A DNA stretch of 64,000 bases. It comes from Halocaridina rubra (lineage: Eukaryota > Arthropoda > Malacostraca > Decapoda > Atyidae). The first letter of the stretch is position 1. Each line of letters begins with the position of its first letter. This document shows, one piece after another, positions 11,347-24,300 of this stretch. Position numbers and translations under genes: made by a program. The stretch covers positions 123,501 through 187,500 of the forward strand of contig JAXCGZ010009477.1 of NCBI GenBank assembly GCA_037179515.1, read 5' to 3'. A model generated the notes under the pieces. It made no database searches, was not told the DNA's origin, and saw only the letters and a list, made by a program, of their open reading frames with translations.

Positions 11347-12575
11347 CCCCTCATCATTATGCTTGAGTCACCCACAGAGTAAGTGGAGAAAACAGTACAT
11401 GGTTTACCCCACAATGCTTCATATCATGGCAACCCAGCTCCCGCCACAAGTCTTTCCAGTTTACAGCCTTGAACAGGTGCAAACTATATGAAGAATAAAT
11501 TTTTGAAATGTTAAAATAAGTCCTTGACAAGCAAACTCTTACACTTTCAACTCATAATCAAATTACAAACATGAGAAACTCCACCATACACTCTTACAAG
11601 TACACATTCAACAGACTCGCAAAATATTCCACAATGCACCTTTCAATCATTATGGAACACATATTGACTACAGACTTAGCAAGTATTAACTATGAGTATG
11701 GGAAATCAAGATTCTTCAGTATTCAGTGTAGCTTCATACTAATATAATTAAACATATTTTAAACATTCTAGACTTTCAGATATCTTTATCACCTACAATA
11801 GGTCTACATTCCACTGTTAAATATTGTAAATTAAACTACAATTCTGGCTTTTTCTTGTGAACATATATCACTTACACTCTGTTATTCACACAACATGTTG
11901 TATGTAGTACCACTGAAACATAATGAAATACAGTATATATACACCTTTATATTTTAACTTAATAGTCTAAAAACTCCATTTTTCTAGAATTGCATTATAA
12001 ACTTGGTTAAAAAGAGTGTACACTGTTTTCAAAAATATCACAAAATATTTCTAAACGTGCTTTTGTCTGTGATTATGCAAAAAACAACTGAATATCCTAA
12101 TGTAGCAAAAACAATCATAATGTAGAATTTTAAAATAGTAAATTTAAAGCTTACTGGTTATGCCTAGAAAAAAAAAATTATTTACAGTAAAAAATTATAA
12201 ATTTGACAGCAGTTTTTTTCATCTCAAAGGGCATTTTCAATATTTGGACCCTGCAAGTACTTGTTTACTTTATTTTTTTCTGGTTGTATATAACACTTCA
12301 CTGGCAAAGAAACTTTCAACTAAAAGTTATACAATCATGGATTCATCGTGTAAAATACAAGTATTATCAAGATTAGTGTAATTCACTCCAATGTATATTT
12401 TACTGGTGCACTGATAAGTTCCGTACAGAGTAAATATCACATAAAATTAACAAAATTAACAGTATTCTCCTGTTAAGAGTATATGGTCCTCTCAAACGAG
12501 CAATAAATATAAAGTGACATTATAGATTCATATAGTTCTGGAATAAAATCCTAACATTACTCTGCCAATGTAGCA

Positions 12576-15541
12576 TCAGGTATCATTGTGGTTTGGTGGG
12601 GGTCTAATATCGCTATTTCTTTTGATGCATTCCACGAGCCAGTCAATACCTTCATCTACACCTGCCCTGAAAATGAAAAGTATGGCCTATAGCTCTCAAA
12701 TCAAGTATAATTTATATGGTGTTAATAAAATAAAACCTTTTTAAAATTAAGGTAGTCCGTGGTAGCACATTACAGTGCTCAAGTCCATTGTGGGGCATTT
12801 GGAAGGGCATCCAGCCTTAATTCCCCAGTTCAACCTTTTTATGCCTACCCCAATTTAAATGAGGATTAATAGTGACAAAAAACTGCAAACAATAACAAAC
12901 TTACAAAGCATACACCAAAATGAAGTTTAATATAAATATTTAGGTTAACTGAGTCATAAATTTAATATAAATTAGATGCTTAACATCATAGTTAAAAGCA
13001 TCATTAAATAATATACTGATCATTCAAGTTCTCAGCCCCAAAGATAACTTGATGTACCAAGTTCTAAGCACACCTGCAGGTCTGTTTTAATATTATCCTA
13101 ATGGATGACAACACCACTACAGTAATTACCCCGTAAGAGCAGATACTGGCATAACCATACAATCTCTGCGACCAATAAGCTCTGCAGACTGATTGAAAAT
13201 AGGTTTAACTTCTCTCACTCCCATACAATCTTGTAGGTCTTGTTTGTTTGCCAAAACCAGGAGGGGTATACCCGACAAATTATCACTGCATATCATGCGG
13301 TCTGTCGAAAGTAAATATTATTATCTCACCTGAAACACAGTGCTATCAATTTGACTTCAGTCAGGAGTGCAAAATCCTGTTATCACTATAAAAAGGTGAC
13401 CTATTATTGGCTGGGGTTATAAGTGGCTGCCTAAGTCCCCAGCAAGATCCAAGGGTCAGTAATGAAAACTAATTCCCACATCTCTTGGTCAGCTTTATGT
13501 GATATCCTAAAAATAACCTTATTACGGGATTATGCACTAGTTAGTTTCATATTAAATGATTATACCACTGTAGTATAGCGTATTGACTCAAGTAATTTTA
13601 TCTTTAATCATCTATATTGAACATTATTCATATAGTAGAGCAACAATAACAAAAAGGTTTCTTTCTGCCGTTTACCAAAAGCCTCTTTCGATTCAGTCAT
13701 TCTCTCTCGGTCTGCTGAATCGACCATGTATATGACGGCATGACATTCTGCGTAGTACTGAAAACAAGAGAAATGGAATAAAAGCACCACTTTGTGTGTC
13801 ACATGAGTCTCCATTCAAATAGGGGTGGATTCAGAAAAGAGAAATGCAATAATAATTCATAATTGGAAAAGATGAGACTCGTAATATAAACATTATTTTG
13901 AGTAAGGGAGGAGATCTGTACATGATATAAAAATTTAAAAATTCTGATTGTTTAATAAATCATATCTTCCTCATCAATCAAAAATAATGAAAGATATACT
14001 GAGTAAGTTTTGAATTCAGCTATTACATTAATTAGATACTTGTTACCTACAGATAACTACAAAATTTTAAATGTAATTCTTCATCATATCTTAAAGAAAA
14101 ATTAAAAGTAGAAACATATAGTGACACTATCATTGGCTCCTTTCGTGGGACATAAACATGTCTGCAATAAAAATTTTATAAAACAAAAAAAAATTAAGAT
14201 ATGGTATTTAATTTTAATTTTTCACAGTAAGAAAGAGACTGGCATATATTTCACTGGATAACAAGTTTTTCTTACATTTTTCGTTCAAATAATACTAAGA
14301 AAGCATTCACTTCATATGCTATCGCACCTATTTGCGTTTGCGACTATAATTACACTCCCTTATATTGAAATTATAGTTTGTGTTCTATTCATCTATTACA
14401 TTATCTACATTAAGCTATAATCTACAAATTACTGCAGAAGTTTAAATGCAATTCTTACTGATTTAAAACAAAGATTAAACATTACCAACAAAACACAATT
14501 AAAATTTTTACCAGGCACCTAGGCACTAATTAAAGATATGGTGCACTATTTTTATTAGTCCCATTCAATTGGGAGTGAAAATAAACATATTAAAGCTGGG
14601 GGATTAGGGCTGGATGCTCTTAATGCAATGGACCTAAACCTGCAATATAATCACTTTCTAAACTGCACACTCTACCCCTGACCAGCTGCCGGTACTCAAT
14701 TTAAATAATGAAAAATATATACTGTACATGAAGAACCGGGCCTGTATCCAACTGTATGAAATCTCATTTCTAAGGAGGAAATATTCTATGCCCCCTCAGT
14801 ACTAATAGAGCAATCAATTTATCTGACACCAAGGATGAGAACAATGCAAAGATTTCATTTTCTAGACCTCAATCATGCAACAAAATACGTACCTTTTCCC
14901 ATAAAGGTTGTAATTCTTCCTGGCCCCCAAGATCCCAAAAACTTAACTTAATACCAGCATACGTAATTGCTCCTACATTCTGCCCAACAGTTGTAGTTAT
15001 TTTACTGGGGTTCAGACCTTTGTAGCCTCTAGTAAATTTGGTTTTGGCAGCTTCCAAATATGTCTAAAAAGAAAAGAATTTGACAAAAACAAGTGAATTC
15101 CCGAAGTTGAGACAATTACGAAAATTAGCTAAGCCTGTAAAGAAAAATTTAATTCTTCCATTTACATTTCACGATATTATGCAATCACTTATCTAAGAAT
15201 TATAAGGAGAACGTAAATTTGGTGTGAATATGTGGACAGAAAGCAAAAATTTAAGGGATCACAAAGTTTTGATGTCAGATCTTCTGATAGTCAAGATAAA
15301 TGGAAATATGGCTTAATATAAGTTAGCAAATTACAGGACCATATCTTAGAAACTGATTATGCAAGGCAAGTACACTTGACTGAAAAACCTTCAGGTCTAT
15401 CTGCCACAGTTTAACTTTGAGAACCAACAGGAAATACTTAATAAGACCGAGATGAGCTTATAATTATGATCATATTGGGAGATAACAATTCTAATATTTT
15501 CTAAAAGTAAATTAAAGCTGGTATCATCAAAATCAGCACTA

Positions 15542-15575
<34 letters not shown>

Positions 15576-16278
15576 GTAATAATAATAATAACAATAATAA
15601 AAATAAGAAAAGAAGAAGACAAAGAAGAACAATACCATACTACAGATAGAGATGTGTACAGGAGCATGTAATGATATTGTGTAACACACAAGTTTTCAAT
15701 CATGATTCAGAAAGGAAGGTCAATTAAAGATTTCTAAATGCTCTTAGAAGTTGCAACACATAAATACTGTAAGGCTAGAACATAAATAGAACTGTGTATA
15801 GAAAACCAATAAAACTGCATAATTTTCCTGTAATAAGTTTCTTACTCAAACCAGCTTACATAAGGGTCTAAGGAACACAGAATTCAGCTTAAAAACTGAA
15901 CAAATAAAAAACTTTTGGTAGGCAACATATAATTTAGAGAGCAATTTACTGAAGCACAATATAAATTCTCCATAATTACAAATCCATACAATGTCGTTGT
16001 CTGCCGTTTTATGTATCATTGCTACTATCCATTACAGGGGTGAAGAGAGAGGTTTGAGCTTGAGAATTAAGGCTGGATGCCTTCCCAACGCTCCTTGGTG
16101 AGCATGAACACAATTTTATCACTTCAAGAGTCAAGTACTCTAACCACTACGTATCCATACAAAATAATGGGAAAATAATACATACCGTCTTTCCTGCATT
16201 ATCTAGACCAAGAATCAGGACGAAGAACTCATCCTTCTTGAAAAGATATTTGTATAGTCCATAAAACAGAGTAAACAT
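12576..16278 (-). CDS. ARFRP1: ADP-ribosylation factor-related protein 1, Arf-like small GTPase
   Basis: Five coding exons on the minus strand: 16278-16186, 15063-14893, 13757-13676, 13301-13130 and 12666-12576 (stop TGA 12578-12576). They total 609 nt, 202 residues, against 201 for human ARFRP1. All junctions are GT..AG and phases fit. The GTPase motifs are complete: G1 GLDNAGKT, switch I region KITTTVG, G3 WDLGGQEE, G4 NKQD, G5 SALTG. The signature of the family is clear in SKITTTVGQNVG and in RRDCMVMPVSAL. ARFRP1 (yeast Arl3) acts at the trans-Golgi, where it recruits ARL1 and golgins. The N-terminus is Met-Phe-Thr with no Gly2, so it cannot be myristoylated; the family instead uses N-terminal acetylation to bind SYS1, and Met-Phe fits that. 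Exons are intact, so it looks functional. Confidence 0.96.
12751..12900 (+). mobile_element. tRNA-derived SINE, copy 5 (ARFRP1 last intron)
   Basis: Head GGTAGTCCGTGGTAGCACAT, body GAAGGGCATCCAGCCTTAAT, then CCCCAGTTCAACC and a late TAATAGTGACAAAAAAC block ending in a CAAACAATAACAAAC tail. The tRNA head is shortened in the middle. It lies antisense to ARFRP1. Confidence 0.72.
14548..14690 (-). mobile_element. tRNA-derived SINE, copy 6 (ARFRP1 intron)
   Basis: Minus-strand copy in the intron between ARFRP1 exons 2 and 3. The plus strand shows the body as GGGCTGGATGCTCTTAATGC and the late block as TTAGTCCCATTCAATTGGG. The tRNA head (TGCACACTCTACCCCTGACC on the plus strand) is degraded. Confidence 0.6.
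15541..15612. repeat. (TAA)n microsatellite
   Basis: A run of TAA units with a few changes (AGT, AAC) in the first coding intron of ARFRP1. The long hydrophobic ORFs read from it are artefacts of the repeat. Confidence 0.92.
16003..16155 (-). mobile_element. tRNA-derived SINE, copy 7 (ARFRP1 intron 1)
   Basis: Plus strand shows AAGGCTGGATGCCTTCCCAA (body), GTGAGCATGAACACAATT, and TCAAGTACTCTAACCACTAC (the reverse of a tRNA-like A-box half). It ends only about 30 bp from the donor of the first ARFRP1 coding exon, in the same orientation as the gene. Confidence 0.75.
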
Positions 16279-16289
16279 TATATTTCCAC
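16279..16289 (-). other. ARFRP1: ARFRP1 5' UTR segment on the first coding exon
   Basis: Eleven bases between a CAG acceptor (minus strand TTTTTCAG before 16289) and the ATG at 16278. The acceptor implies at least one upstream noncoding exon. Confidence 0.65.
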
Positions 16290-16318
16290 CTGAAAAACAA
16301 ACAGAGAATGATAAAACT

Positions 16319-16435
16319 ATTTTTTTTACTGCTTTATGTGACTATTATTTCCCATTATGGAGGGGTGGACACAGGCAACTTGTAACTTGATAGGTCCATC
16401 ACCTCCTAAATTTAGTATTCTAACCACTACATACT
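16319..16435 (-). mobile_element. tRNA-derived SINE, copy 8
   Basis: Internally shortened copy. Plus strand: TTATTTCCCATTATGGAGGG, then GTCCATCACCTCC and AGTATTCTAACCACTACATA. The GGCTGGATGCC body block is missing. It is upstream of the ARFRP1 start codon, in the 5' UTR intron. Confidence 0.6.
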
Positions 16436-16902
16436 AATAAAAACATACTTGTGTAGCTTATATTATACTGTACAAGAGGGTATTGCTTATATCAATAACT
16501 TGAATAAGATGAAAATAGCAAAACAAGAGTGCTTGAGTTCAAAACAAAGCTCTGATATGCTAAACCATTCCACATTAATTACCAGCATCAGAAATTGTTT
16601 TTAGTGGACAGCAATATATGAGAAATTTAAGATTCTGCTACTTTTCTTCATCTTGAATGTTTTATTGGTGCTTGGGCACGATGGGGGCAATTTTCTTTGC
16701 TTGTCCCAATGTCACAATCATTATAAACGAGATTAAAATAAAATAAAAAACAAAATTTTCCAGAATAGCTATATGAAATTACATAATCTTTATGGTCTCA
16801 AACTCTTTCCCCAAATCCAATTGTCCCAGTGAGGATAGGTAGGCCAAAAATCTTATATAGCAGTAGGTTGTCTTTAATATGGTGGTAAATTTTTTGTATA
16901 GT

Positions 16903-17126
16903 CTCGATTAGTCCCCATGCAAAAAGGTTGGATGACCCTCCTAATGCTCCAGGGCAGAATCAAAACTGCGTTTGTTGGGCTCAGCTCTTCCTATTTCAAA
17001 TACTCTACTACTGAGCTACTACGGGCTGGATGCCCTTCCTAAAGTCATATGGCAGGATTGAACTGCATTGTCAGGCTCCTCACTTCCCAACAAGTGTGCT
17101 CTATCATTAAGCTACCGCAGCCCCTA
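16903..17126 (-). mobile_element. Two adjacent tRNA-derived SINE copies (9 and 10)
   Basis: Two minus-strand copies lie end to end, joined near 17022. The first shows GGTTGGATGACCCTCCTAAT, GGCTCAGCTCTTCC and ATACTCTACTACTGAGCTAC. The second shows GGCTGGATGCCCTTCCTAAA, GGCTCCTCACTTCCC and GTGCTCTATCATTAAGCTAC, ending CCGCAGCCCC. The second lacks the 3' body, so it was either truncated or merged with its neighbour. Confidence 0.75.
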
Positions 17127-17305
17127 ATTCAATATGCTAGTAAAAAAACCCAATACAGTGTTCCCATTTGTCATGTCTTTCTGGTAACTATTAGGACTAC
17201 TAGATTAATTCAATAACTGGCACTATAGGTCCAACAAAGTATGCCAACATATACAAACAATGTAATTTTTGGCCTACACTTTTCTTTTCCTTTTATGTGT
17301 CAAAC

Positions 17306-17455
17306 TCAGTCCTCATTTCAGTGGGAGTAGACATAGACAAGTCAGAGCTCGGGGATTTAGATTGGATGCCCTTTCTAATGCCCTGGGGTAATATCAGAAC
17401 CTCTTCAGTCAGGTTTGACACTTACGGACTCTTCCGCTGTATCATTGGCATACTG
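17306..17455 (-). mobile_element. tRNA-derived SINE, copy 11 (weak head)
   Basis: Plus strand: CAGTCCTCATTTCAGTGGGA, AGATTGGATGCCCTTTCTAA, then GGGTAATATCAGAACC. The tRNA-like end is poorly conserved. A 99-codon open frame over it is a by-product. Confidence 0.6.
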
Positions 17456-19517
17456 CAGCTCCATGTAACCCAGTACTATGGCTATATAAAAATGAGAGGA
17501 AGCAGAGCTGTCTTTAAACCATTCGCTGACTCAAAAGCCCACAAAGGCTCTTTATTTCAAAATAAAAATGTCAAAACAAAATTTTGCTACTTTTAACTGC
17601 AATATGAGGACTTACCCAATGAAAAAGTATTTCCAGTCTGAAAATATATTATATTTACTTGAATAACCTTGAAATTTAACAAAGCAATAAGTAGGTATAT
17701 AATACAAGAGCAATCAAACTATCATCTTATTAACTGAAGGATATGCTTTTATGCCATAGTAGCACATGGTATGGTACTCATCTGTGTAGTATGCTGCATA
17801 ACAGATACAGAAATACAAACAAGATTTTCTGGTATTGCATGTTTTGATATGCTAGTTAGAAATAGCAATCACTGCAATTGCATATGTAGCCTAGAAAATG
17901 TTAAAATCTAAAGGCCCTTGCTTAATAGCTATAATGGGAGTTTAGCTTAATTTTTCAATGCCCATATACAGGCTCAACAAGTCAATTAGTCAAGAAAGCA
18001 ATACCTAGAAAGGACAACTTGGTAGTGCATATTAAGAGGGAATTTGCTTAGTGTATAGATATACCAGTAATCGTTCTCCAGGGACAATGCTTCACTACAT
18101 GATATGAGAGAGATGGATTCTAAACAGCTATTTATCTACACTTAGGAAATGAGTGCATCAATCAAAACTCTGCACCCGTCATCAGTAACAACATCAGTTT
18201 AAAGCATTATCCCATTACGCAGACAAAATTAAATTATTAAATAAAAAACTTTGGAATAATTCCAGAAGAGAAAACTAATGCAAGTTTAGATAATTAATCT
18301 GGGACTGAGGGTAGGTTAGGTTAGGCAAGGTAAGGTCAGGTTAACCTAACCAATCATAACCTAATTTCTAGATTATGAACCTAATACTTACATCAGATGC
18401 CTTTTCTGGGACTGATAAAATAACCTTTCCTAACAATTATATATAGGGATCTCCAACCCACCAGCAGAGGCACTTAAAATGCTCTCTGAAGTGCTCTGGA
18501 AATTACTGGCTGGGAAGTAGAAATAAGATGAGGTTTGATATGTAGTCTTCTTAAAAACTAAGGATGTATAAATATGCGAAAGTACTTTGTAGTTTAATAT
18601 ATTTCATGATTAAAGTAAAAATTGTTTATGTATCATAGGTAAAGAGCACTGCCTATGCATAAGCTTGTTGGGGGGTCGCCTGATGAAGAACATGTGACCA
18701 GCAAGATAAAAATTTATGATTTTAACAAATTCAAGTACTAATAGCTTTCACACATTTTCCCCCCTCTGCAGAGTATGTCACTTTTTAGACCAGATTTCCG
18801 GTGTAAGAGAAAAAATTTCGGTGTATCAAGCAAACTGACTTTGGTGTAGTGTGCTTATGAAGTTCCTTCAATTAGATGGCATATCAATCTTACCACATTG
18901 ACCAAAACGAGGTCAACAAAGAAAAGGTATATAAAAACGTCTGCTACCAAGCCAAGACGTACAGGAGATTTAATGGTAAAAAAAATAATTTTACACTTCC
19001 AAGTTTACCAATATATTAGACAAAATATAGGATATAATACTGTCAGCTGCACAGTACAGATATATATATAACTTCGTAAAATTAACTTTATACTACCAAA
19101 GTAGTATAATAATAGTAAAAATAACACTAAATTGAGGACCTCATGAGACAATTTCCACGTCAACAAACGAGTCAACAACCTTCGCTCACTGACAACAACA
19201 TGGAAACGTTTATTTTATACATTCAACTTAGAAAAGGCTTCATCACTTAACACATCTCAATACTTACCTTAGAAATATCATACAATATATAAATAAATAT
19301 CTCAGTTAATGAATGAATATATTCATATTATTCAATTTAACATTTTTTTTATCAAACACTGGTAAAACGCAAAAGAAAAAATATAAATTTATTACATTGT
19401 AAAATCTGTATTTCAGTTCGTAATCTAAAAAAGAATATATATTTAAGATTTATAAATTTATTAATATGCGATACTGATAACCTAATATCAATATATACGT
19501 ATATAAGGGTTAAATAC
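17456..19517. other. AT-rich noncoding sequence in the presumed ARFRP1 5' intron
   Basis: Apart from the TTAGG-like patch listed separately, I see nothing that I can name: no exon, no SINE and no long repeat. Confidence 0.5.
18311..18364 (+). repeat. Short TTAGG telomere-like patch
   Basis: GGTAGGTTAGGTTAGG, then degenerate CAAGG, TAAGG and TCAGG pentamers, then the inverted TTAACCTAACC and CATAACCTAA. TTAGG is the common arthropod telomere unit. Only three units are exact, so this is an interstitial patch and not a chromosome end. Confidence 0.6.
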
Positions 19518-19600
19518 CTGTTTTATACGCAGCGACAGAGCCCAACTCTACAATTTTTCTTTCAAGATTTGTGTTCGCCTGGTTCTTCACAGAGGATATT
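19518..19600 (-). other. ARFRP1: Probable ARFRP1 noncoding first exon
   Basis: The minus strand has a good donor at 19518-19517 (AAAACAG then GTATTTAAC) at the right side of the gene. It would splice to the acceptor at 16289. The 5' end is a guess; the minus-strand sequence just upstream is AT-rich with no clear TATA or initiator. No protein is encoded here. Confidence 0.35.
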
Positions 19601-19942
19601 TAAAAAGAAAAAAAAATACCCTTTATTTACAATGCTATAACTAATTTGGTGAACTATTTATAATTTGTTTATATATTTATATGTGACATACAATTATATG
19701 TCACTTCGATTGAAAATAAACATAATTAAATAACCTATAACTTATTTCAAGGAATATTACATCTCCTTATATTATATATCCACATACGATTTACACATAT
19801 TCATATAAACGTACTCCTACAATGGCATTCGAGTATTTTTCTTCTCGGTTAAATTTATGAATATATTTATGTATCCATAATTATTTGTAAGATAGGGAAG
19901 AGAAATATTCACACATGATTTTCGAGTGAAAATTTATATATA
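19601..19942. other. AT-rich spacer upstream of ARFRP1
   Basis: About 340 bp of AT-rich sequence between the presumed ARFRP1 5' exon and the first CR1 element. It would hold the promoter, but I see no clear core promoter motif. Confidence 0.4.
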
Positions 19943-20602
19943 TGTGTGTGATTACCTAATGGTGATCACCTAACTGTGTTTACGGAAAAGAACCAAAAGC
20001 TCGTATCTTCTCGTCTCCTGATTGGTTCCATTTTATACTTAGTGATACTTATCATACCTGTCCTTAAAACTATGGGTTGAGATAGCATTAACTACCTCCT
20101 CGCTTAGCCAATTCCAATTATCAACTACTCTTACACTGAAAAAGTATTTCCTTACATCCTGCAAAGAAGTTTTCTTACGAAGCTTCAAACTATGACCTCT
20201 AGTTCTAGAGCCAGCCATATCAAAATATCGATCCCTATCCACTCTATCATAACCATGAAGGAATTTAAAGACTGTCACCATATCCCCCCTTAATCTTCTA
20301 GCTTGGAGTGATGGTAAGTCTAATTCCCTCAGCCTCTCATCATAACTGAGATTGCGTATTTCTGGCACCAGTTTCGTGGCATGTCTTTGAACTTTTTCAA
20401 GCTTAGCTATGTGCTTTTCCAAGTGTGGATTCCAAAAGGGGGCTACATATTCGAGTTTTGGCCTCACATAGGTTACATAAATATTTCTGAACATTTCCTT
20501 GTCCATGTGCCTGAAGGCTACCCTTACATTTGATAAGAATGCATATGCTGCCCTTACTATGCCATTTATATGTATTTCTGGAGACAAATCTGCCAGTATG
20601 TT
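19943..20602 (-). mobile_element. CR1-clade LINE copy 1, 3' part (split by an LTR element)
   Basis: Minus-strand 3' end of a CR1 LINE. The 3' tail has two 14-bp units (ATTACCTAATGGTG and ATCACCTAACTGTG as read on the plus strand) next to a TGTGTG run. Codons 20039 upward encode the end of ORF2: RNIYVTYVRPKLEY, the TRGHSLKLRKKTSLQDVRKYFF block and a DRYDKYH end, all typical for CR1. At 20602 it stops inside a gypsy LTR; it resumes at 26045. The 4-bp TGTT at 20599-20602 is repeated at 26045-26048. Confidence 0.93.
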
Positions 20603-21273
<671 letters not shown>

Positions 21274-21288
21274 ACACTCCCCTGCCAG
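21274..21288 (-). promoter_or_regulatory. Polypurine tract of the CsRn1-like element
   Basis: Sense strand GGCAGGGGAGTGT directly before TGTAGT of the 3' LTR. It would prime plus-strand DNA synthesis. Confidence 0.75.
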
Positions 21289-21374
21289 TACAGGAGTACA
21301 TTAGTGTTTAATACTGATAATAGAAAATATAGATATATAATATATATGTGGAGACATAGATACAAAAATACAAA

Positions 21375-24300
21375 TTAATAATATACATAATCAGGGTTAC
21401 GATTAAATCTAACTCGACGAGATTTCGTTACAACAGAGTGAGGTATTTTCTCTTCAATAACATCTTCATTATCAATATTTTCAGGAACAGATGCACTACT
21501 GGGAATTAATGTATCAGAATCTGTGTCATTTGTGGAATTAGAATCAGAAAAATCATTATTTACACTTGGTTCAATCACATCAGAATTAACAGCTACTGGC
21601 ACAGAATCATTATTTACAGTAGGTTCTGTCTCATTAGAACTGATAGTTTTTGGTATTGAGGCAGGTTTCAATCTATCTACAGATACAGTAGTTAAATTTC
21701 CAGAAAGCTGACGTAAAATAAAATATTTATCACCACGTTCCACAACTTCAAGTGGACCAAAGTAGGGAGCCTCTAAAGGGCGACGTACACGATCCACTTT
21801 AACCCAAACATGTGTACATGATTCAAGATCTTTTGGAACATATGGTTTAACAGAGGATGAATGAAGGTATCCATAAGAGGATTCAGAAAAATCTAATTCA
21901 CGCATTCGAGATACAAATTCAGAGACAATTTCTTTTTGTTGTGCAAAAGAAGGAATTTCAGTTGTTACCATGATTTTAGGACTAAGTACCATACTTCCTG
22001 TTACCAAAGTAAATGGAGAAACTCCAGACTCTGTGGGGACACATCTTAAACCTAAAAGTACTATTGGTAAAGAAGCAAGCCAATCATCTTTGCGTGCCAT
22101 CAGAGATACTTTCAATACTCTATGTGATCTTTCAACCATGCCATTGGATTGAGGGTGATATGAAGTGGTACGCAGCCTATGAAATCCAATTATAGAGGAA
22201 AGTTGCTGAAATAATGCAGATTCAAATTGAGCACCTCTATCAGTAAAAACATATAATGGAACTCCAAAACGAGATACCCAACATTTAATAAAAGCAAAAA
22301 CAAAAGTGGTAGCAGAAATATCTGTGATGGGGATGGCTTCCAACCATCTAGTAGATCTGTCAATACAGGTAAGAAAGTATTGTTCTGGTGCTGTAAAAGA
22401 CTGGCCAGGGACTTTACTAGGAGGGAGAGGACCAACAATATCTAAATGTACAAATTCAAATCTCCCAAAAGGTGCTGTAAAATGTGTAATAGGAGCACGG
22501 GTATGTCGGTGCACTTTAACTTGCTGACAAGAAGTACACTCTTTAGTCCAACTTCGAATATCTCGATCCATATTAGGCCAAAAGTACCTAGCTTTGATAA
22601 GGCGCAACGTACCTTTGACTCCTGGATGTGAAATGTTATGCATAAGTTGAAATACTGATTTACGACAAGCTAAGGGAAGAAATGGTCTTGGATGGGGTGT
22701 TGACACGTCACAATATAAGTCATGATTCTGAATTTTGAAAATTTTCAATCTCTCTTTGTAATTAAGAATTTCTGTGTCAGTGGATTGGCTCTCAGCTATA
22801 CTGGTTAAATCATGTAAGTCCACTGAGACAGAAGATACAGGTAATGGTCTGGAAAGACAATCTGCTACAATATTGTCTGCACCCTTGATATGTACAACAT
22901 CTGATATATACTCGGTAATTAAAGACCAATATTGTTGCTGTCTATCTGACTTGGCTGTATGAGGATTCTTAAATGCAAAAACAAGGGGTTTATGATCAGT
23001 AAATAAAACGGTTTCACATCCTTCAATTACATGTTTAAATTTTAGTACAGCCAGATACGCAGCAAGCAGTTCTCGGTCAAAAGTAGAATAACACCTCTGA
23101 GTTTCTGATAATTTCTTTGAAAAGAATTCAATAGGGACAAATTTACCGTCCTGAATTTGGTGTAACGCAGCTCCAGCTGCCACTTGGGAACAATCAGTCA
23201 CCAGATGCAGTGGAGAATTACACTTACTAGTGAAATATGCAATGGTGCAAGCATTGTTAAGTGACTCTTTAGCATTTACAAAGGCAGATTCTGTTTCCGA
23301 ATTCCATACTAGTTCTTTAGATTTAGGTTGTAATCTAATTAATTCGGTCAAAGGATATACAACATCAGCAAAATGCGGTACCATTTGTCTATAGTAATTG
23401 AGCATTCCTATAAACCTACGTAAGGCAGCAGAATCTGCTGGCTTAGGAAAATCAACAATATCTGTCTGTTTATGAGAACCAGGTTTTAAACCATTAGCAG
23501 TGATCAAATATCCTAAATATTCTATTTCATTTTTAAAGAATTCACATTTATCAATAGAAATTTTAAAATTATTAGAGCTTAGGATTTCAAATACTATAAA
23601 CAATGTTTCTTGTGCTCTTCTGTATTCTCTGAAAATATCAGAATATCATCCACGTAAATAAGTACAAAATCAAGGTTTCTAAATAAATTGTCCATCAAAC
23701 GCTGAAAAGTGGCAGGGGCATTCCGAAGACCATAAGGCATATATAAATATTCAAATAGCCCAAAGGGTGTGGTTACTGCTGTCTTTTCAACATCTGAAGG
23801 ATTCATGGGGATCTGGTGATAGGCTTTTAACAAATCAATCTTACTGAATATCTTTTTCTTGTAAAGCTTTAATGATACACTACTAATATGTGGTAAAGGA
23901 TATTTATCTGGCTTGGTCAAAGTATTAAGTTGCCTAAAATCACCACATACTCTCCACTCTCCTGGCTTAGGTTTAGGAACTAAATGAATGGGTGAAGCCC
24001 AAGGTGATTTAGAAGGTTGTACAATTCCCATATCCAACAACTGCTTAAATGCTTCCTTGGCGGCAGAATATTTGTCTGGAGCCAACGGACGACATCTAGC
24101 AAATGTTGGAGGAGAACTCCCTGTATCTATATAATGAAAAACATTAGAATTCTTGAAAGAATTATTAGCTGTAAGAGGCTTAACACAGGACAAGAGTGAG
24201 GGAAAATCTTGGAACAACTGTTGTACAGAATCAGGTAAATAGTTCAAATTATTAATCACATAAGAAACATTATGATTTGCAATATCACCTTTTACAGAAC

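Larger units (their letters stand above)
5164..12575. other. Intergenic interval between two convergent genes
   Basis: No coding exon that I can support. The left part must hold the 3' UTR of the plus-strand gene (candidate AATAAA at 5614-5619 and at 6050-6055). The right part holds that of the minus-strand GTPase gene (candidate AATAAA on the minus strand at 12274-12269). The interval carries SINE copies and short duplications listed separately, plus an A18-20 run near 8828. ORFs of up to about 100 codons here look random: they have no recognisable motif and several run through SINEs. Confidence 0.7.

Noticed and set aside
12576..16278. ARFRP1 as a processed pseudogene
   Set aside because: Four introns with GT..AG ends, correct phases, full motifs and no stop.
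17297..17596. 99-codon plus-strand ORF
   Set aside because: Runs over a minus-strand SINE, without motif or splice context.
18311..18364. True telomere
   Set aside because: Only three exact TTAGG units, inside an intergenic or intronic stretch with genes on one side and transposons on the other.
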